24,793 nucleotides of DNA from Candidatus Altimarinota bacterium (GTDB taxonomy: Bacteria > Patescibacteriota > Gracilibacteria > GCA-2401425 > JAJOLG01). Shown here one piece after another: positions 7,813 to 16,203 of the stretch. Both the position numbers and the translations under genes were made by a program. How positions within the stretch are numbered: the stretch's first letter is position 1; each line of letters starts with the position of its first letter. The stretch lies in NCBI GenBank assembly GCA_021129445.1, contig JAJOLG010000063.1, positions 1,821 through 26,613 of the forward strand, read 5' to 3'. Below the pieces are notes generated by a model. The model was not told where the DNA came from. It made no database searches and worked only from the letters and a program-made list of their open reading frames with translations.

Positions 7813-9291
7813 ATGAACAAAAAAATATTTTTTATCGGAATTTGAGGAATTTGAATGTCTGCTTTGGCAAGGTTTTACAAGGCAAAATGATTTGAAGTTG
7901 CTGGATCCGATGCAGAAAAAACTTCAATTACCGAGGAATTAATTTCTGAATGAATTGATGTTAAAATCTGACATTGCCCAGAAAATATCACCTGAAATGA
8001 AGAAAAAATTTTTTATACAGAAGCAATTTCTGAAAAAAATATTGAATTTCAAAAAGCGAAAAAATTGAAATTAAATTTAAAAACTTATTTTGAATGAGTT
8101 TGAGAAATCTCGAAAAAATACAAAACAATCGCAGTTGCCGGAGCTCATGGAAAATCCACTACAACTGCAATGATTGCAATTTTACTGCAAGAACTCGGAC
8201 TTTCGCCATCTTGCATCGTTTGAACAAAAGTTCCAAATTTTGGAAATAAAAATTTTTTGGTTTGAGATTGAGAATTTTTAATCGTTGAGGCTTGCGAATA
8301 TCGCGAAAGTTTTTTAGATTTGGAAATTTTTTGAGAAGTAATTTTAAATATTGAAGCTGAACATTTGGATTATTATTGAACCGAAGAAAAATATTTTGAA
8401 GCATTTAAAAAATTTTACAAAAAAATTCCAAAAAATTGATTTTTAATTTGGAATAAAAATTGTAAAAATTCAAAAAAAATTTTTGGAGAAGAAGAGAAAA
8501 AAATTAAAGAACTTGAAAAAAAATTTATTCAAAATGAAAAAAATTTTGAAGAATGAAAAAAATTTTTGGAAAAAAAAATAACTTGAATTAAAGGTGATTT
8601 AAAAAAAATCCCAGACTTTCAAATCCCTTGAAATCACATAAAATTCGATGTTTTGTGTGCCGTGAAAGCGGTGGAAAAAATTTTACTTTCAATGGACAGA
8701 AATGAAGAAAATTTAAAAAAAATCTTCAAAATTTTTTGAGAAAACAAAATTCGTGAAAAACATTTTTTTGAAGGAAAAAAATTTTTTTGCGGAAGATGAT
8801 TGAAAAATAAAAATTTTAAAATTTTACAAAAAAAATTTTCTTGAACTTGGAGAAGATTTGAAATTTTGTGAAAAGTTTGAAAATCAACAATAATTTCGGA
8901 TTATGCCCACCACCCAGCCGAAATTATCGCAACTTTAAAATCTGCAAAATTAAAATTTCCAAATCAAAAAATTATCACAATTTTTGAACCTCATCAATAT
9001 TCAAGAACAATTGAGCTTTTTGACGATTTTTGCAAAAGTTTTTGAGATGCCGATTTGGTGATAATTCCATCAATTTATAAAGTTCGCGACAAAGACGAAG
9101 ATGTGAAAAAAATGTCTCCAAAACAGCTTGCAGATTGAATTTTAGAAATTTCTTGAAATTCAAAATTTTTGGATTGATATAATGAAACTGAAAAATTTTT
9201 GAGAGAAAACTTTGAAAACGATGAAAATATTTTGATTTTTATGGGTGCATGAGATATTGATAATTTGGCGAGGAAATTTATTGGAAAATAA
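7813..9291 (+). CDS. murC: UDP-N-acetylmuramate--L-alanine ligase, 492 aa
   Basis: Adds L-alanine to UDP-MurNAc, the first peptide step of peptidoglycan synthesis, in the cytoplasm. The N-terminal Rossmann motif IGIGGIGMSALARF (residues 8-21) has two glycines encoded by TGA. The ATP-binding loop [10 protein letters not shown] lies at about 108-117. The central domain contains [13 protein letters not shown] and [12 protein letters not shown]. The C-terminal domain has the [12 protein letters not shown] motif (about 360) and FEPHQYSRT. The C-terminal [15 protein letters not shown] is characteristic of MurC. The central part carries a lysine-rich stretch longer than usual. No Shine-Dalgarno sequence precedes the ATG, only an A-rich run. 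It is followed 8 bp later by recG. Its presence shows that the cell makes peptidoglycan. Confidence 0.95.
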
Positions 9292-9299
9292 TTTAAAAA

Positions 9300-11309
9300 A
9301 TGTCAGAACTTAAAGAAACACTTCAAACAACGGCAAGTTATATTTCTGAATTAGAAAAAAATTGAATAAAAACTTTAAAAGATTTATTTTTAAATTTTCC
9401 GAGAACTTATCAAATTTTCAATAATTCAAACAATTTCAAGGAATTAAGAGCTGATCAATTAAATAATTTTTTTGCAACAATTATAAGAAAAAATACTCAG
9501 CAAACTCGCAATTTTAAGACGCTTTACAAGATAACAATCAGCGATTGAAACTGAAATTTAGCAGAATGTGTTTGGTTCGCAAAACCATTTTTTTGGGAAA
9601 TGTTAAAAACTTGAAGAAAATATTTTTTTGTCTGAAAAGCACAAGAAAATTTTTGAATTTTACAAATTTCTGCCCCAAAAATTGAAATAAATAATTCTGA
9701 TTTTTGATGAAAAGAAATTTCGCCAGTTTATCGTCAATATTGAAAAAAAATCACTTCCGATTGGCTCAGGCAGAAAATTTCTTTAAATTTAAAATTGGTT
9801 AATAATTTATTTTTAGAAAATTTACCAAAATCAGTAATTGAAAGCGAAAAACTGATTTGAAGAGCAGAAGCAATAAAAATTTTACACAATCCAAAAAACC
9901 CAGAAGAACTTGAAAAAGCCAAGGAAAGAATAGCTTTTGAAGAATTATTTTTTTTACAAAAAAATGCACTTTTAAAAAAAGAGGAAATAAAAAAATTGTG
10001 AGATGTGCAAAATATTTCTGTAAAAATGAATGTGGATTTTGTAAAAAAATTTTTTGAAAGTTTGGAGTTCACACCTACAAATGCACAAAAAATTGCAATT
10101 TATCAAATTTTGAAAGACATGGAAAGAAAATTCCCAATGAATAGACTTTTGGAATGAGATGTTTGATCTTGAAAAACACTTGTTGCACTAGTTTCTGCGA
10201 TGAATACAGTTTTATGAAAAAAAGAGGTTGCGATAATGTCGCCAACCGAAGTTTTGACAAGACAACATTTTGCATCGATGACAAAAATGATAGAAAATTT
10301 TGAGAAAAAATTTCCAGAATTTAAATGAGTTTTTAAAACTTGACTTTTACTTTGAGCACACACACCAAAACAAAAACAGGAAATTTTGTTAAAATTGATG
10401 AATTGAGAAATAAATATTTTAATTTGAACACATTCATTGATAACCGAAACTGTGCAATTTCCAGATTTAGGGCTTGCAATAATTGACGAACAGCATAGAT
10501 TTTGAGTTGAGCAACGCGAAAAAATTAAAAAATGAAAACCGATTCATATTTTGAATATTACTGCCACTCCGATACCAAGAACATTGGCTTTGGTGGCATA
10601 TTGAGACCAGGATATTTCATATTTAAATGAAATGCCAAAATGAAGAAAAATAATAAAAACATCTGTTTGTCAGCAAAAAGACAGAGAAAAAACTTTTAAT
10701 TTTATTCGAGAAGAAATAAAAAAATGAAGACAAGTTTTTGTAGTTTGCCCACTAATCCAAGAAAATGAAAAACTTGAATTAAAATCAGTAGTTGAAGAAA
10801 CCGATAGGTTGAAAAATTTTTTTCCAGAATTTAAAATTTTGAGTATGCACTGAAAATTAAAATCCAAGGAAAAAGATGAAATAATGCAAAAATTTAAAAA
10901 TAAAGAGGCTAAAATTTTGGTTTCAACTTCGGTTATCGAGGTTTGAGTTGATGTTCCAAATGCAACAATTATGATTATTGAATGAGCTGAAAGATTCGGT
11001 TTATCACAACTTCATCAATTTCGTGGAAGAGTTTGAAGGTGAGAGCATCAAAGTTATTGTTTTTTGTTTGTAAGTTGAGATAAAAATCCAGAAGAAATCG
11101 CAAGATTAAATGCACTTCAAATACACTCATGAGGTTTACAACTTGCAGAAATTGATATGAAATTAAGATGAGCCGGTGAAGTTTATTGAGTTCGTCAATC
11201 TTGAATTCCTGATTTAAAAATGGCGAGTTTTAATGACCATAAAATGGTTTTGAGAGCAAGAAAAGCTGCGGAAAAATTTTTGGGGATGGATGAAAATTTT
11301 TGTGAATAA
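9300..11309 (+). CDS. recG: ATP-dependent DNA helicase RecG, 669 aa
   Basis: Remodels stalled replication forks and Holliday junctions. The N-terminal wedge/OB domain (residues about 1-240) is divergent. The helicase core has LLEGDVGSGKTLVAL (Walker A, about 280-295), MSPTEVLTRQH (motif Ia), GTHSLI, IIDEQHRFGVEQRE (Walker B/DEQH, about 393), TATPIPRTLAL (motif III), [32 protein letters not shown] (motifs IV-V) and the RecG-specific FRGRVGRGEHQSYCFL. The C-terminal TRG region holds ALQIHSGGLQLAEIDMKLRGAGEVYG. Length is close to the usual 680-700. It starts 8 bp after murC, so it is in the same operon. Confidence 0.96.
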
Positions 11310-11421
11310 AAAAAATTTTTGACTAGTTGGAAAAAATTTTTTTTATTTAAATGCAAATTTTTTGGTTTTAATAGCAAGTGTATTACTTTTATTACCATCA
11401 ACAGATTTGATTAAAAAATAA
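11290..11421 (+). CDS. Small putative membrane protein, 43 aa, overlapping the end of recG
   Basis: ATG 11290 to TAA 11419-11421, in another frame than recG and overlapping it by 20 bp. After a short basic start (MKIFVNKKNF) it has one hydrophobic segment (LNANFLVLIASVLLLLPSTDLIKK) long enough for a single membrane helix. No family is recognised. The promoter at 11407-11435 overlaps its 3' end. It may be a real translationally coupled micro-protein or chance. Confidence 0.4.
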
Positions 11422-11435
11422 AAAATTTTTATACA
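11407..11435 (+). promoter_or_regulatory. Promoter of the small membrane ORFs and ftsK
   Basis: TTGATT (407-412), 17-bp spacer with A6 then T5, TATACA (430-435): a good housekeeping-sigma match. The predicted start site, about 7 bp after the -10 box, falls on the ATG at 11442, which would make a leaderless message. Confidence 0.6.
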
Positions 11436-11441
11436 AAATTA

Positions 11442-11501
11442 ATGCTTTTTATTTATTTACTGATAATAATTACACCAATATTTATAATTTATATAAAATA
11501 A
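11442..11501 (+). CDS. Putative 19-residue hydrophobic peptide
   Basis: ATG 11442 to TAA 11499. All residues but the last lysine are hydrophobic or polar-neutral (MLFIYLLIIITPIFIIYIK). It starts where transcription from the promoter at 11407 should begin, so it could be a leaderless leader peptide or a tiny membrane peptide. Length alone does not exclude chance. Confidence 0.25.
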   Translation: MLFIYLLIIITPIFIIYIK

Positions 11502-11514
11502 TTTTAAAAAAAAT

Positions 11515-11634
11515 ATGAAAACATCACAAAAAAAATCAAAATGAATAATTGTAAAAATCGTTGCATTATTTGCAGTGGTTTGAATCATTTTACTTGCTTT
11601 AAGTCCTCTTTTGGTTTTGTTTACTGATAAATAA
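11515..11634 (+). CDS. Small single-span membrane protein, 39 aa
   Basis: A lysine-rich start (MKTSQKKSKG) is followed by one membrane helix (IIVKIVALFAVVGIILLALSPLLVLF) and ends TDK. Two glycines are TGA. It lies 11 bp before ftsK in the same operon, in a position where small division-associated or preprotein-type membrane peptides occur. No family is recognised; the positive-inside layout and codon pattern make it likely real. Confidence 0.6.
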
Positions 11635-11645
11635 TCATTGATTTA

Positions 11646-13949
11646 ATGAAAGATATTGCAAAAAAAACAAGAAAAAAATCATCAAAAAAAAATATTGCAA
11701 AAATCCCTGAATGACAATACAGGGAAATTATTTGAATAATTTTTTTCATTGTTGCATTATCGCTTTTCTTTATTTTATTAGGAAATTCGTGAATTGCCTG
11801 AGAATATATTCAAAATTTTTTGAGATCACTATTTTGAATATGAGCAATTTTAATTCCTGTAATTTTAACAATTTCCTGAGCATTTTTATTTTTTGTAAAC
11901 CATTTTAAATTCACATTTCACAGAATTTTATGACTTTGACTTTTTTTCATTTGAATATTGACTTTAATCCACCTTTGAACTGATTTTAAATCCTCTTTTG
12001 AAAAATTAAAAGATTACTGATGAATGTTTTGATTTACATCATCTTTTATTTTAAGATCTTTATTTTGAGACTTTATAGCACACATTGTTGGATTTGGAAT
12101 TATTTTTATTTCAATACCATTAATTTTTGATATGTCAATAAAAGAAATGTTTCAAGCTATTTTTAAACCATTGACAAAAGTTAGAGAAAAAACTGAAAAT
12201 GTTGAAGATGCTGAATTTGCTCAATCAAAAATTCAAGATATTCAAGCAATTGAATTTCAAGAAACACAAAAAATTAAATGACCTGCTGTTTCAATTATTA
12301 AACCAAAACAAATTGAAATTGCTGAGGTAAAAAATATTTCTGATGAAAATGAAAAAATCGAAGAAGCTAAAATAAAAAAACAAATTGAAGAAATTTTACC
12401 AAAAGAAGACTCAAAACCTAAAATTCAAATGAAAAAACCTGCTTCGTGATGAATAAAAATTTCAAATTTTACATGAAAAGAAAAATGGGAGTTTCCATCT
12501 TTGGATTTATTGGAAAATAAAGTTGATGATAATTATCCTGATGATACAAAATTGGAAAAAGCTGCATTAAATATTCAAACAAAACTTTCTCAATTTTGAA
12601 TTGAAGTTGATGTTATTAATGCAAGAGTTGGACCAACTGTGACACAATTTACACTAAATCCAGCAGAATGAGTAAAGGTTTCAAAGATTTTAGGGTTAAA
12701 AGATGATTTAGCAATGGCACTTTCTGCAAAAGCAGTTCGTATTGAGGCTCCAATCCCATGACAACCCTATGTTTGAATAGAAATTCCAAATGAAGCTAGG
12801 TCGATAGTGTATTTAAGAGAAATTTTAGAATCTGAGGAATTTAAAAAATGAGATTCAAAATTAAAATTATGTTTTTGAAAAGACATTTCCTGAAACCCTG
12901 TCGTTGAAGATTTATGAAAAATGCCTCATATGTTGATTGCTTGAACCACTTGATCGTGAAAATCAGTGTGAATGAATACATTTTTAATCTCTTTAATGTA
13001 TCAAAACCCTCCAACAGATCTTAAATTTATCATGATTGACCCAAAAATGGTAGAGCTTTCGTGATATAATTGAATTCCATATCTTTTAACACCGGTAATT
13101 ACAGATGCAGATAAAGCATTAGCATCATTAAAATGGTGAGTTTCTGAAATGATGAGAAGATATACTGAATGTAAAGAAAAATGATACAAAAACATTCAAG
13201 AATATAATGAAAATGAAGAAACAAAAATGCCAAAAATTGTAATTGTGATTGATGAACTTGCTGATTTAATGATGAGAGAATTTAAAAAAGACACAGAAAC
13301 CGCAATCGCAAGAATTGCACAAATGGCAAGAGCTGTTTGAATGCATTTAATAATCGCAACTCAAAGACCAACTGCTGATGTTTTAACCTGACTAATTAAA
13401 GCAAATATCCCAACTCGTGTATCATTTGCTGTAAAATCATCGATTGATTCAAGAATAGTTTTAGACACAATGTGATGAGAAGATTTACTTTGAATGTGAG
13501 ATATGATGTACATAAATTCATCGCTCCCAAAACCAAAAAGAGTTCAGTGAATTTTTATTTCTTCAAAAGAAATAAAAAATGTTGTTGATCATATTAAACT
13601 TGCGAAAGAACCAGAAGATGAAGAAAATTGAGATTTTCAAGAAGACATCACAGCTGAGTCAACTCAGGCAAATTCGCTTTCTTGATCATGATGATTTTCT
13701 GCACCATGAGTTTGAGCGATAGATTTGGATGCAATTGCATCAGCTTCAAAACAAGATGAAAAAGTCTGAGAGGCAATCGCTGTAATTCAACAAACATGAA
13801 AAGCATCTGCGACATTCCTTCAAAGAATGATTTGAGTTGGGTATGCGAGAGCTGCGAAAATTTTGGATATTTTGGAAGAGCAGTGAATTGTTTGACCTGC
13901 GAATTGAGCAAAACCGAGAGAGGTTTATTTGGAAAAAAATTTAGAATAA
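11646..13949 (+). CDS. ftsK: DNA translocase FtsK/SpoIIIE, 767 aa
   Basis: Pumps chromosome ends away from the division septum. Four hydrophobic segments lie in the first about 170 residues ([80 protein letters not shown]). An acidic/lysine linker follows to about residue 270. The motor domain has [21 protein letters not shown], Walker A AGTTGSGKSVGMN (about 430), [22 protein letters not shown], Walker [13 protein letters not shown] (about 530) and [22 protein letters not shown]. The C-terminal winged helix (gamma domain) is complete: [31 protein letters not shown]. It is full length for the family. Confidence 0.96.
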
Positions 13950-14039
13950 TTAAAAAAAACAAAAATTATTTTTTACACTTATCTTCTCAAATACAATCAA
14001 AAAACTGACAATTAAGTTTTTAAAATAAAACAAATTAAA

Positions 14040-14060
14040 AAATCACATTTAATGCGATTT
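14040..14060. terminator. Terminator shared by tRNA-Cys and ftsK
   Basis: Stem 14040-14048 / 14052-14060 with a 3-nt loop. On the minus strand it pairs fully with one G.U and is followed by a run of T, just after the tRNA. On the plus strand it has one A.C mismatch and a later T6 run, after ftsK. Confidence 0.65.
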
Positions 14061-14069
14061 AAACTTTTT

Positions 14070-14143
14070 TGGAGGTGCCAGCGGGATTCGAACCCGCGAT
14101 AACGGTGTTGCAGACCGATGCCTTACCACTTGGCGATGGCACC
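14070..14143 (-). tRNA. tRNA-Cys (anticodon GCA)
   Basis: Complete cloverleaf of 74 nt with an encoded CCA end. The acceptor GGTGCCA pairs with TGGCACC, followed by discriminator T. The D arm is GCCAAGTGGTAAGGC. The anticodon loop is CTGCAAC, with anticodon GCA. The T arm is GCGGGTTCGAATCCCGC. Discriminator U73 and GCA are cysteine identity elements. This is the strongest GC-rich island in the window. UGA is not read as cysteine here; it is read as glycine. Confidence 0.96.
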
Positions 14144-14156
14144 AAAAAGTAGGAAT

Positions 14157-14184
14157 AATTTAATTTTTTTTATTTTTTAATCAA
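14157..14184 (-). promoter_or_regulatory. Promoter of tRNA-Cys
   Basis: TTGATT (184-179), 16-bp AT-only spacer, TAAATT (162-157) on the minus strand. The start site would lie a few bases before the tRNA 5' end at 14143. Confidence 0.5.
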
Positions 14185-14186
14185 GT

Positions 14187-14216
14187 AAAAAAATATTTTT
14201 TCTCGAAGAAAATATT
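14187..14216 (-). terminator. Terminator after the rhodanese gene
   Basis: On the minus strand: AATATTTTCT, loop TCG, AGAAAAAATATT (2-nt bulge), then T7. It lies 18 bp after the stop at 14234. Confidence 0.6.
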
Positions 14217-14233
14217 ATTTTTTACAATTTTTT

Positions 14234-14575
14234 CTAACCATATTGCCACAATCAAACACCTCATGCTAAATTTACAAACTCATATTGCGGATATTTTGAA
14301 GCAAGCTGTTTTTGAACATACCCCGAACTTCATCAAGAATGACAATAAAGCACAAAAATCGTCCCGTCTGGATACTCTCAACTTTCAAACATTTCATTAG
14401 AAATTGGCACAGTTTCCTGCCCTTCAATAGGATGATTTATCATATCAACAAGCACAATTTTATCTCACAACTCCTCTTTTTTCTTCAAAAAAGTTTGCTT
14501 ATCCCAACTTTCACATCAGTTATTTCTTCATAAAGGATTACAAGTATCAGGTGAAAATAAATCAAAAATATTCAT
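14234..14575 (-). CDS. Rhodanese-domain protein, 113 aa
   Basis: Single rhodanese fold of usual length: DKIVLVDMINHPIEGQETVPISNEMF (the strand and loop that bind the active site), then VLYCHSGGSSGYVQKQLASKYPQYEFVNLAGGVGLW. The active-site loop starts at Cys78 (CHSGGSS), so a persulfide-carrying sulfurtransferase is likely. The closing 'LxGGv..W' motif is intact. The N-terminus has two extra cysteines (C12, C21). It starts 12 bp after the stop of the Trm9-like methyltransferase; since rhodaneses supply sulfur for tRNA wobble-uridine thiolation, a shared role in tRNA modification is an attractive inference. Confidence 0.88.
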
Positions 14576-14587
14576 ATTTTTTTAAAA

Positions 14588-15331
14588 TTATTTTTTTTCT
14601 AAAATTAAAGAAAAATTTTTTCATTCGTCAAAAAATTTTACAGAAAATCAGTTTTCTTCAAAAAGTTTTTTAATCTCATTTTTTTCAAAGGCGTAATAAT
14701 ACCTCAAAACATCAGAATCTCTCCAATAAAAAAAACAATCTTTTTTTGAAAAAAATCAAAGAGAAAAAATACTTCTCCAAAAAGATTTTCTCAAAATTTT
14801 TTTAAATTTTTGATAAAGACGATTTTTTTTCAAAATTTTTTCTCAATCTTTCTCAATTTCAACAAATTCATTTTGATAAAAATTCCAAACTGTCAAAAAA
14901 ATTTTTCAATTTTTATTTAAAATTTTATGAAAATTTCTTATCGCTTGAATTCTTTGTTTTTTCGATGAAAGATGGTGAAACATCGCAATGCACCAAATTT
15001 GATGAAAACCACCAATCGCCCCCGGGGGCGATTTTTCTGAAACATCCCAAACAAAATATTTATTTTGCGGATAATTTTTCCTCGCCTCCTCAGTCATTTT
15101 TTCCGAAAAATCACATCAAATATAATTTTCTGACTTCAATCATTTTGATTCAAAAAAATCAAAAAGCCTTCAAGTTCCGCATCACAAATCCAAAATTTTA
15201 TCATTTTTTCAGAATGGAAATTTTTCATAAAAAAAATCAAACTCTTCCCAGTGAAGGTTTTTTCTTGTTTCGTTCCAATCTTTTGCGATAAAATTGTAGG
15301 ATTTTTTTACGATTTTTTTTTGGAAATTCAT
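14588..15331 (-). CDS. SAM-dependent methyltransferase, Trm9/ALKBH8-like, 247 aa
   Basis: Class I methyltransferase: motif I KILDLGCGTGRLFDFF (residues about 40-55, several glycines as TGA), motif II YIGCDFSEKM, post-II region and WCIAMFHHLSSKKQRIQAIRNFHKILNKNGKIFLTVWNF. The start YNFIAKDWNETRKNLHW matches the 'ia.~Fs.tR...Wp' beginning of the Trm9/ALKBH8 group, which methylates carboxymethyl side chains on wobble uridines. The C-terminal half (lysine/phenylalanine-rich, with VLRYYYAFEKNEIKKLFEENGF) fits the same group. An exact 20-bp GC-rich palindrome encodes SPPGAI in the middle. Its ATG immediately follows the stop of the toxin-like frame. The methyltransferase call is firm; the substrate is inferred. 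Confidence 0.88.
15014..15033. repeat. GC-rich perfect palindrome inside the methyltransferase gene
   Basis: 20-bp perfect palindrome centred between 15023 and 15024, with a core of five C then five G flanked by CG and AT. It sits inside coding sequence in an otherwise very AT-rich gene and encodes SPPGAI on the minus strand. It resembles a small dispersed palindrome insertion. Confidence 0.8.
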
Positions 15332-15564
15332 TTACTGATGATTATCAATTTTATAAACTATCAAACTTACTCAATCTAAAAAACACAATGCTCTAAATTG
15401 TTTATTTATCCTAAAATATAAATTTTATCAGATTTTGGTTTTCTGAATTTTAAATCAACACTTTTAGAAAAAAATCACTGTAAAATTTTATCTTTTGCTT
15501 TTTTATATTGACCAACTAATCATCTTTTTTCAAAGAAAATTACTACATAAAATTTCAAAGTCAA
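15332..15564 (-). pseudogene. RelE/ParE-type toxin-like gene with a frameshift
   Basis: Two frames together make a typical small toxin of about 77 residues. The first (from TTG 564, directly after the preceding stop) reads KFYVVIFFEKRGLVGQYKKAK ... VDLKFRKPKSDKIYI. The second reads FRINKQFRALCFLDGVSLIVYKIDNHQ and stops at 15334-15332, one base before the methyltransferase ATG. 'FRInkqfRA' and the closing 'viykI..H' are hallmarks of the RelE/ParE fold. One added base in the A4 run 15413-15416 would join them. The break may be a real mutation, a sequencing error in a homopolymer, or slippage. No ATG is available, so the start is unsure. The preceding gene is much longer than a normal antitoxin. 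Confidence 0.6.
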
Positions 15565-16068
15565 CTATTTCACACTCTCAACAAACTCATCACTCTGCAA
15601 AGTAATCTCAAAAACCACACTTTCACCTCAAAAATCCAAAACCAAATCACAATTCACAATTTCCAAATATTTTTTTTTACTTTTCAAAAAAATATTTAAT
15701 TCAGAAAAATCTTTTTTTTCTGCAAAAATTTTCTTTATTTCAAACAAAATTCCATCAAAATTTTTTAGATTGTATTCTAAAAAATTTTTTCAAATTTTGT
15801 CAAAAATAATTTTTTTATCAGGATTTTTTTCCAAAAATATTTTTTTTATTTTAAATAAAAAATTTAAAAAATTTGATTTTAAAAAATTTTTTTTCTTTTT
15901 TTCCTCCTCTTTTTTTAAAATTTTTCTCAAATCATCTGAAATTTTTTTTTGTAAAATTTTTGAATCAGAAAAATTTTCTGAAAAAAATTTCTTCAAATTT
16001 TCAATTTCAAAATTTTTTTCATAATCAAAAAAAATTTTTTCAACACTTTTTTTATTTTTTTCTATCAT
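15565..16068 (-). CDS. Lysine/phenylalanine-rich hypothetical protein, 167 aa
   Basis: Complete frame from ATG 16068 to TAG 15565. Highly charged and probably coiled coil in the first 100 residues (DDLRKILKKEEEKKKKNFLKS), with about 25 phenylalanines. The last 50 residues look like a small beta domain (KKYLEIVNCDLVLDFGGESVVFEITLQSDEFVESVK). I recognise no family. It directly precedes the toxin-like frame (stop and TTG adjacent), so it could be an unusual antitoxin partner, but no DNA-binding motif is visible. The lysine- and phenylalanine-rich make-up partly reflects AT bias. Confidence 0.65.
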
Positions 16069-16101
16069 ATTTTTTTTCTTTAAAAGAAAAATATTTTTCC
16101 A

Positions 16102-16130
16102 TATCTTGTATAAAATTTTTACCCTGTCAA
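16102..16130 (-). promoter_or_regulatory. Possible promoter of the 16068 gene cluster
   Basis: A perfect -35 box TTGACA (130-125) on the minus strand, with a 17-bp spacer to a poor -10 AAGATA (107-102). Its position, 34 bp before the ATG, is suitable. Confidence 0.35.
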
Positions 16131-16143
16131 AAAAAATTTTTAC

Positions 16144-16171
16144 TTGCGCAAATGAAAAAAATTTTTTAAAT
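16144..16171 (+). promoter_or_regulatory. Promoter of the ribonucleotide reductase gene
   Basis: TTGCGC (144-149), a 16-bp spacer with A7 then T-run, and TTAAAT (166-171), about 32 bp before ATG 16204. Confidence 0.5.
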
Positions 16172-16203
16172 TTTTTTATATTTTAAAAAATAATTTTATA
16201 ATA

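Noticed and set aside
14070-14143. A tRNA reading UGA
   Set aside because: The only tRNA in the window has anticodon GCA (cysteine); tRNA-Gly(UCA) must lie elsewhere.
15790-16169. Phenylalanine/lysine-rich ORFs on the plus strand
   Set aside because: They are antisense shadows of the lysine-rich gene 15565-16068, a product of A/T runs.
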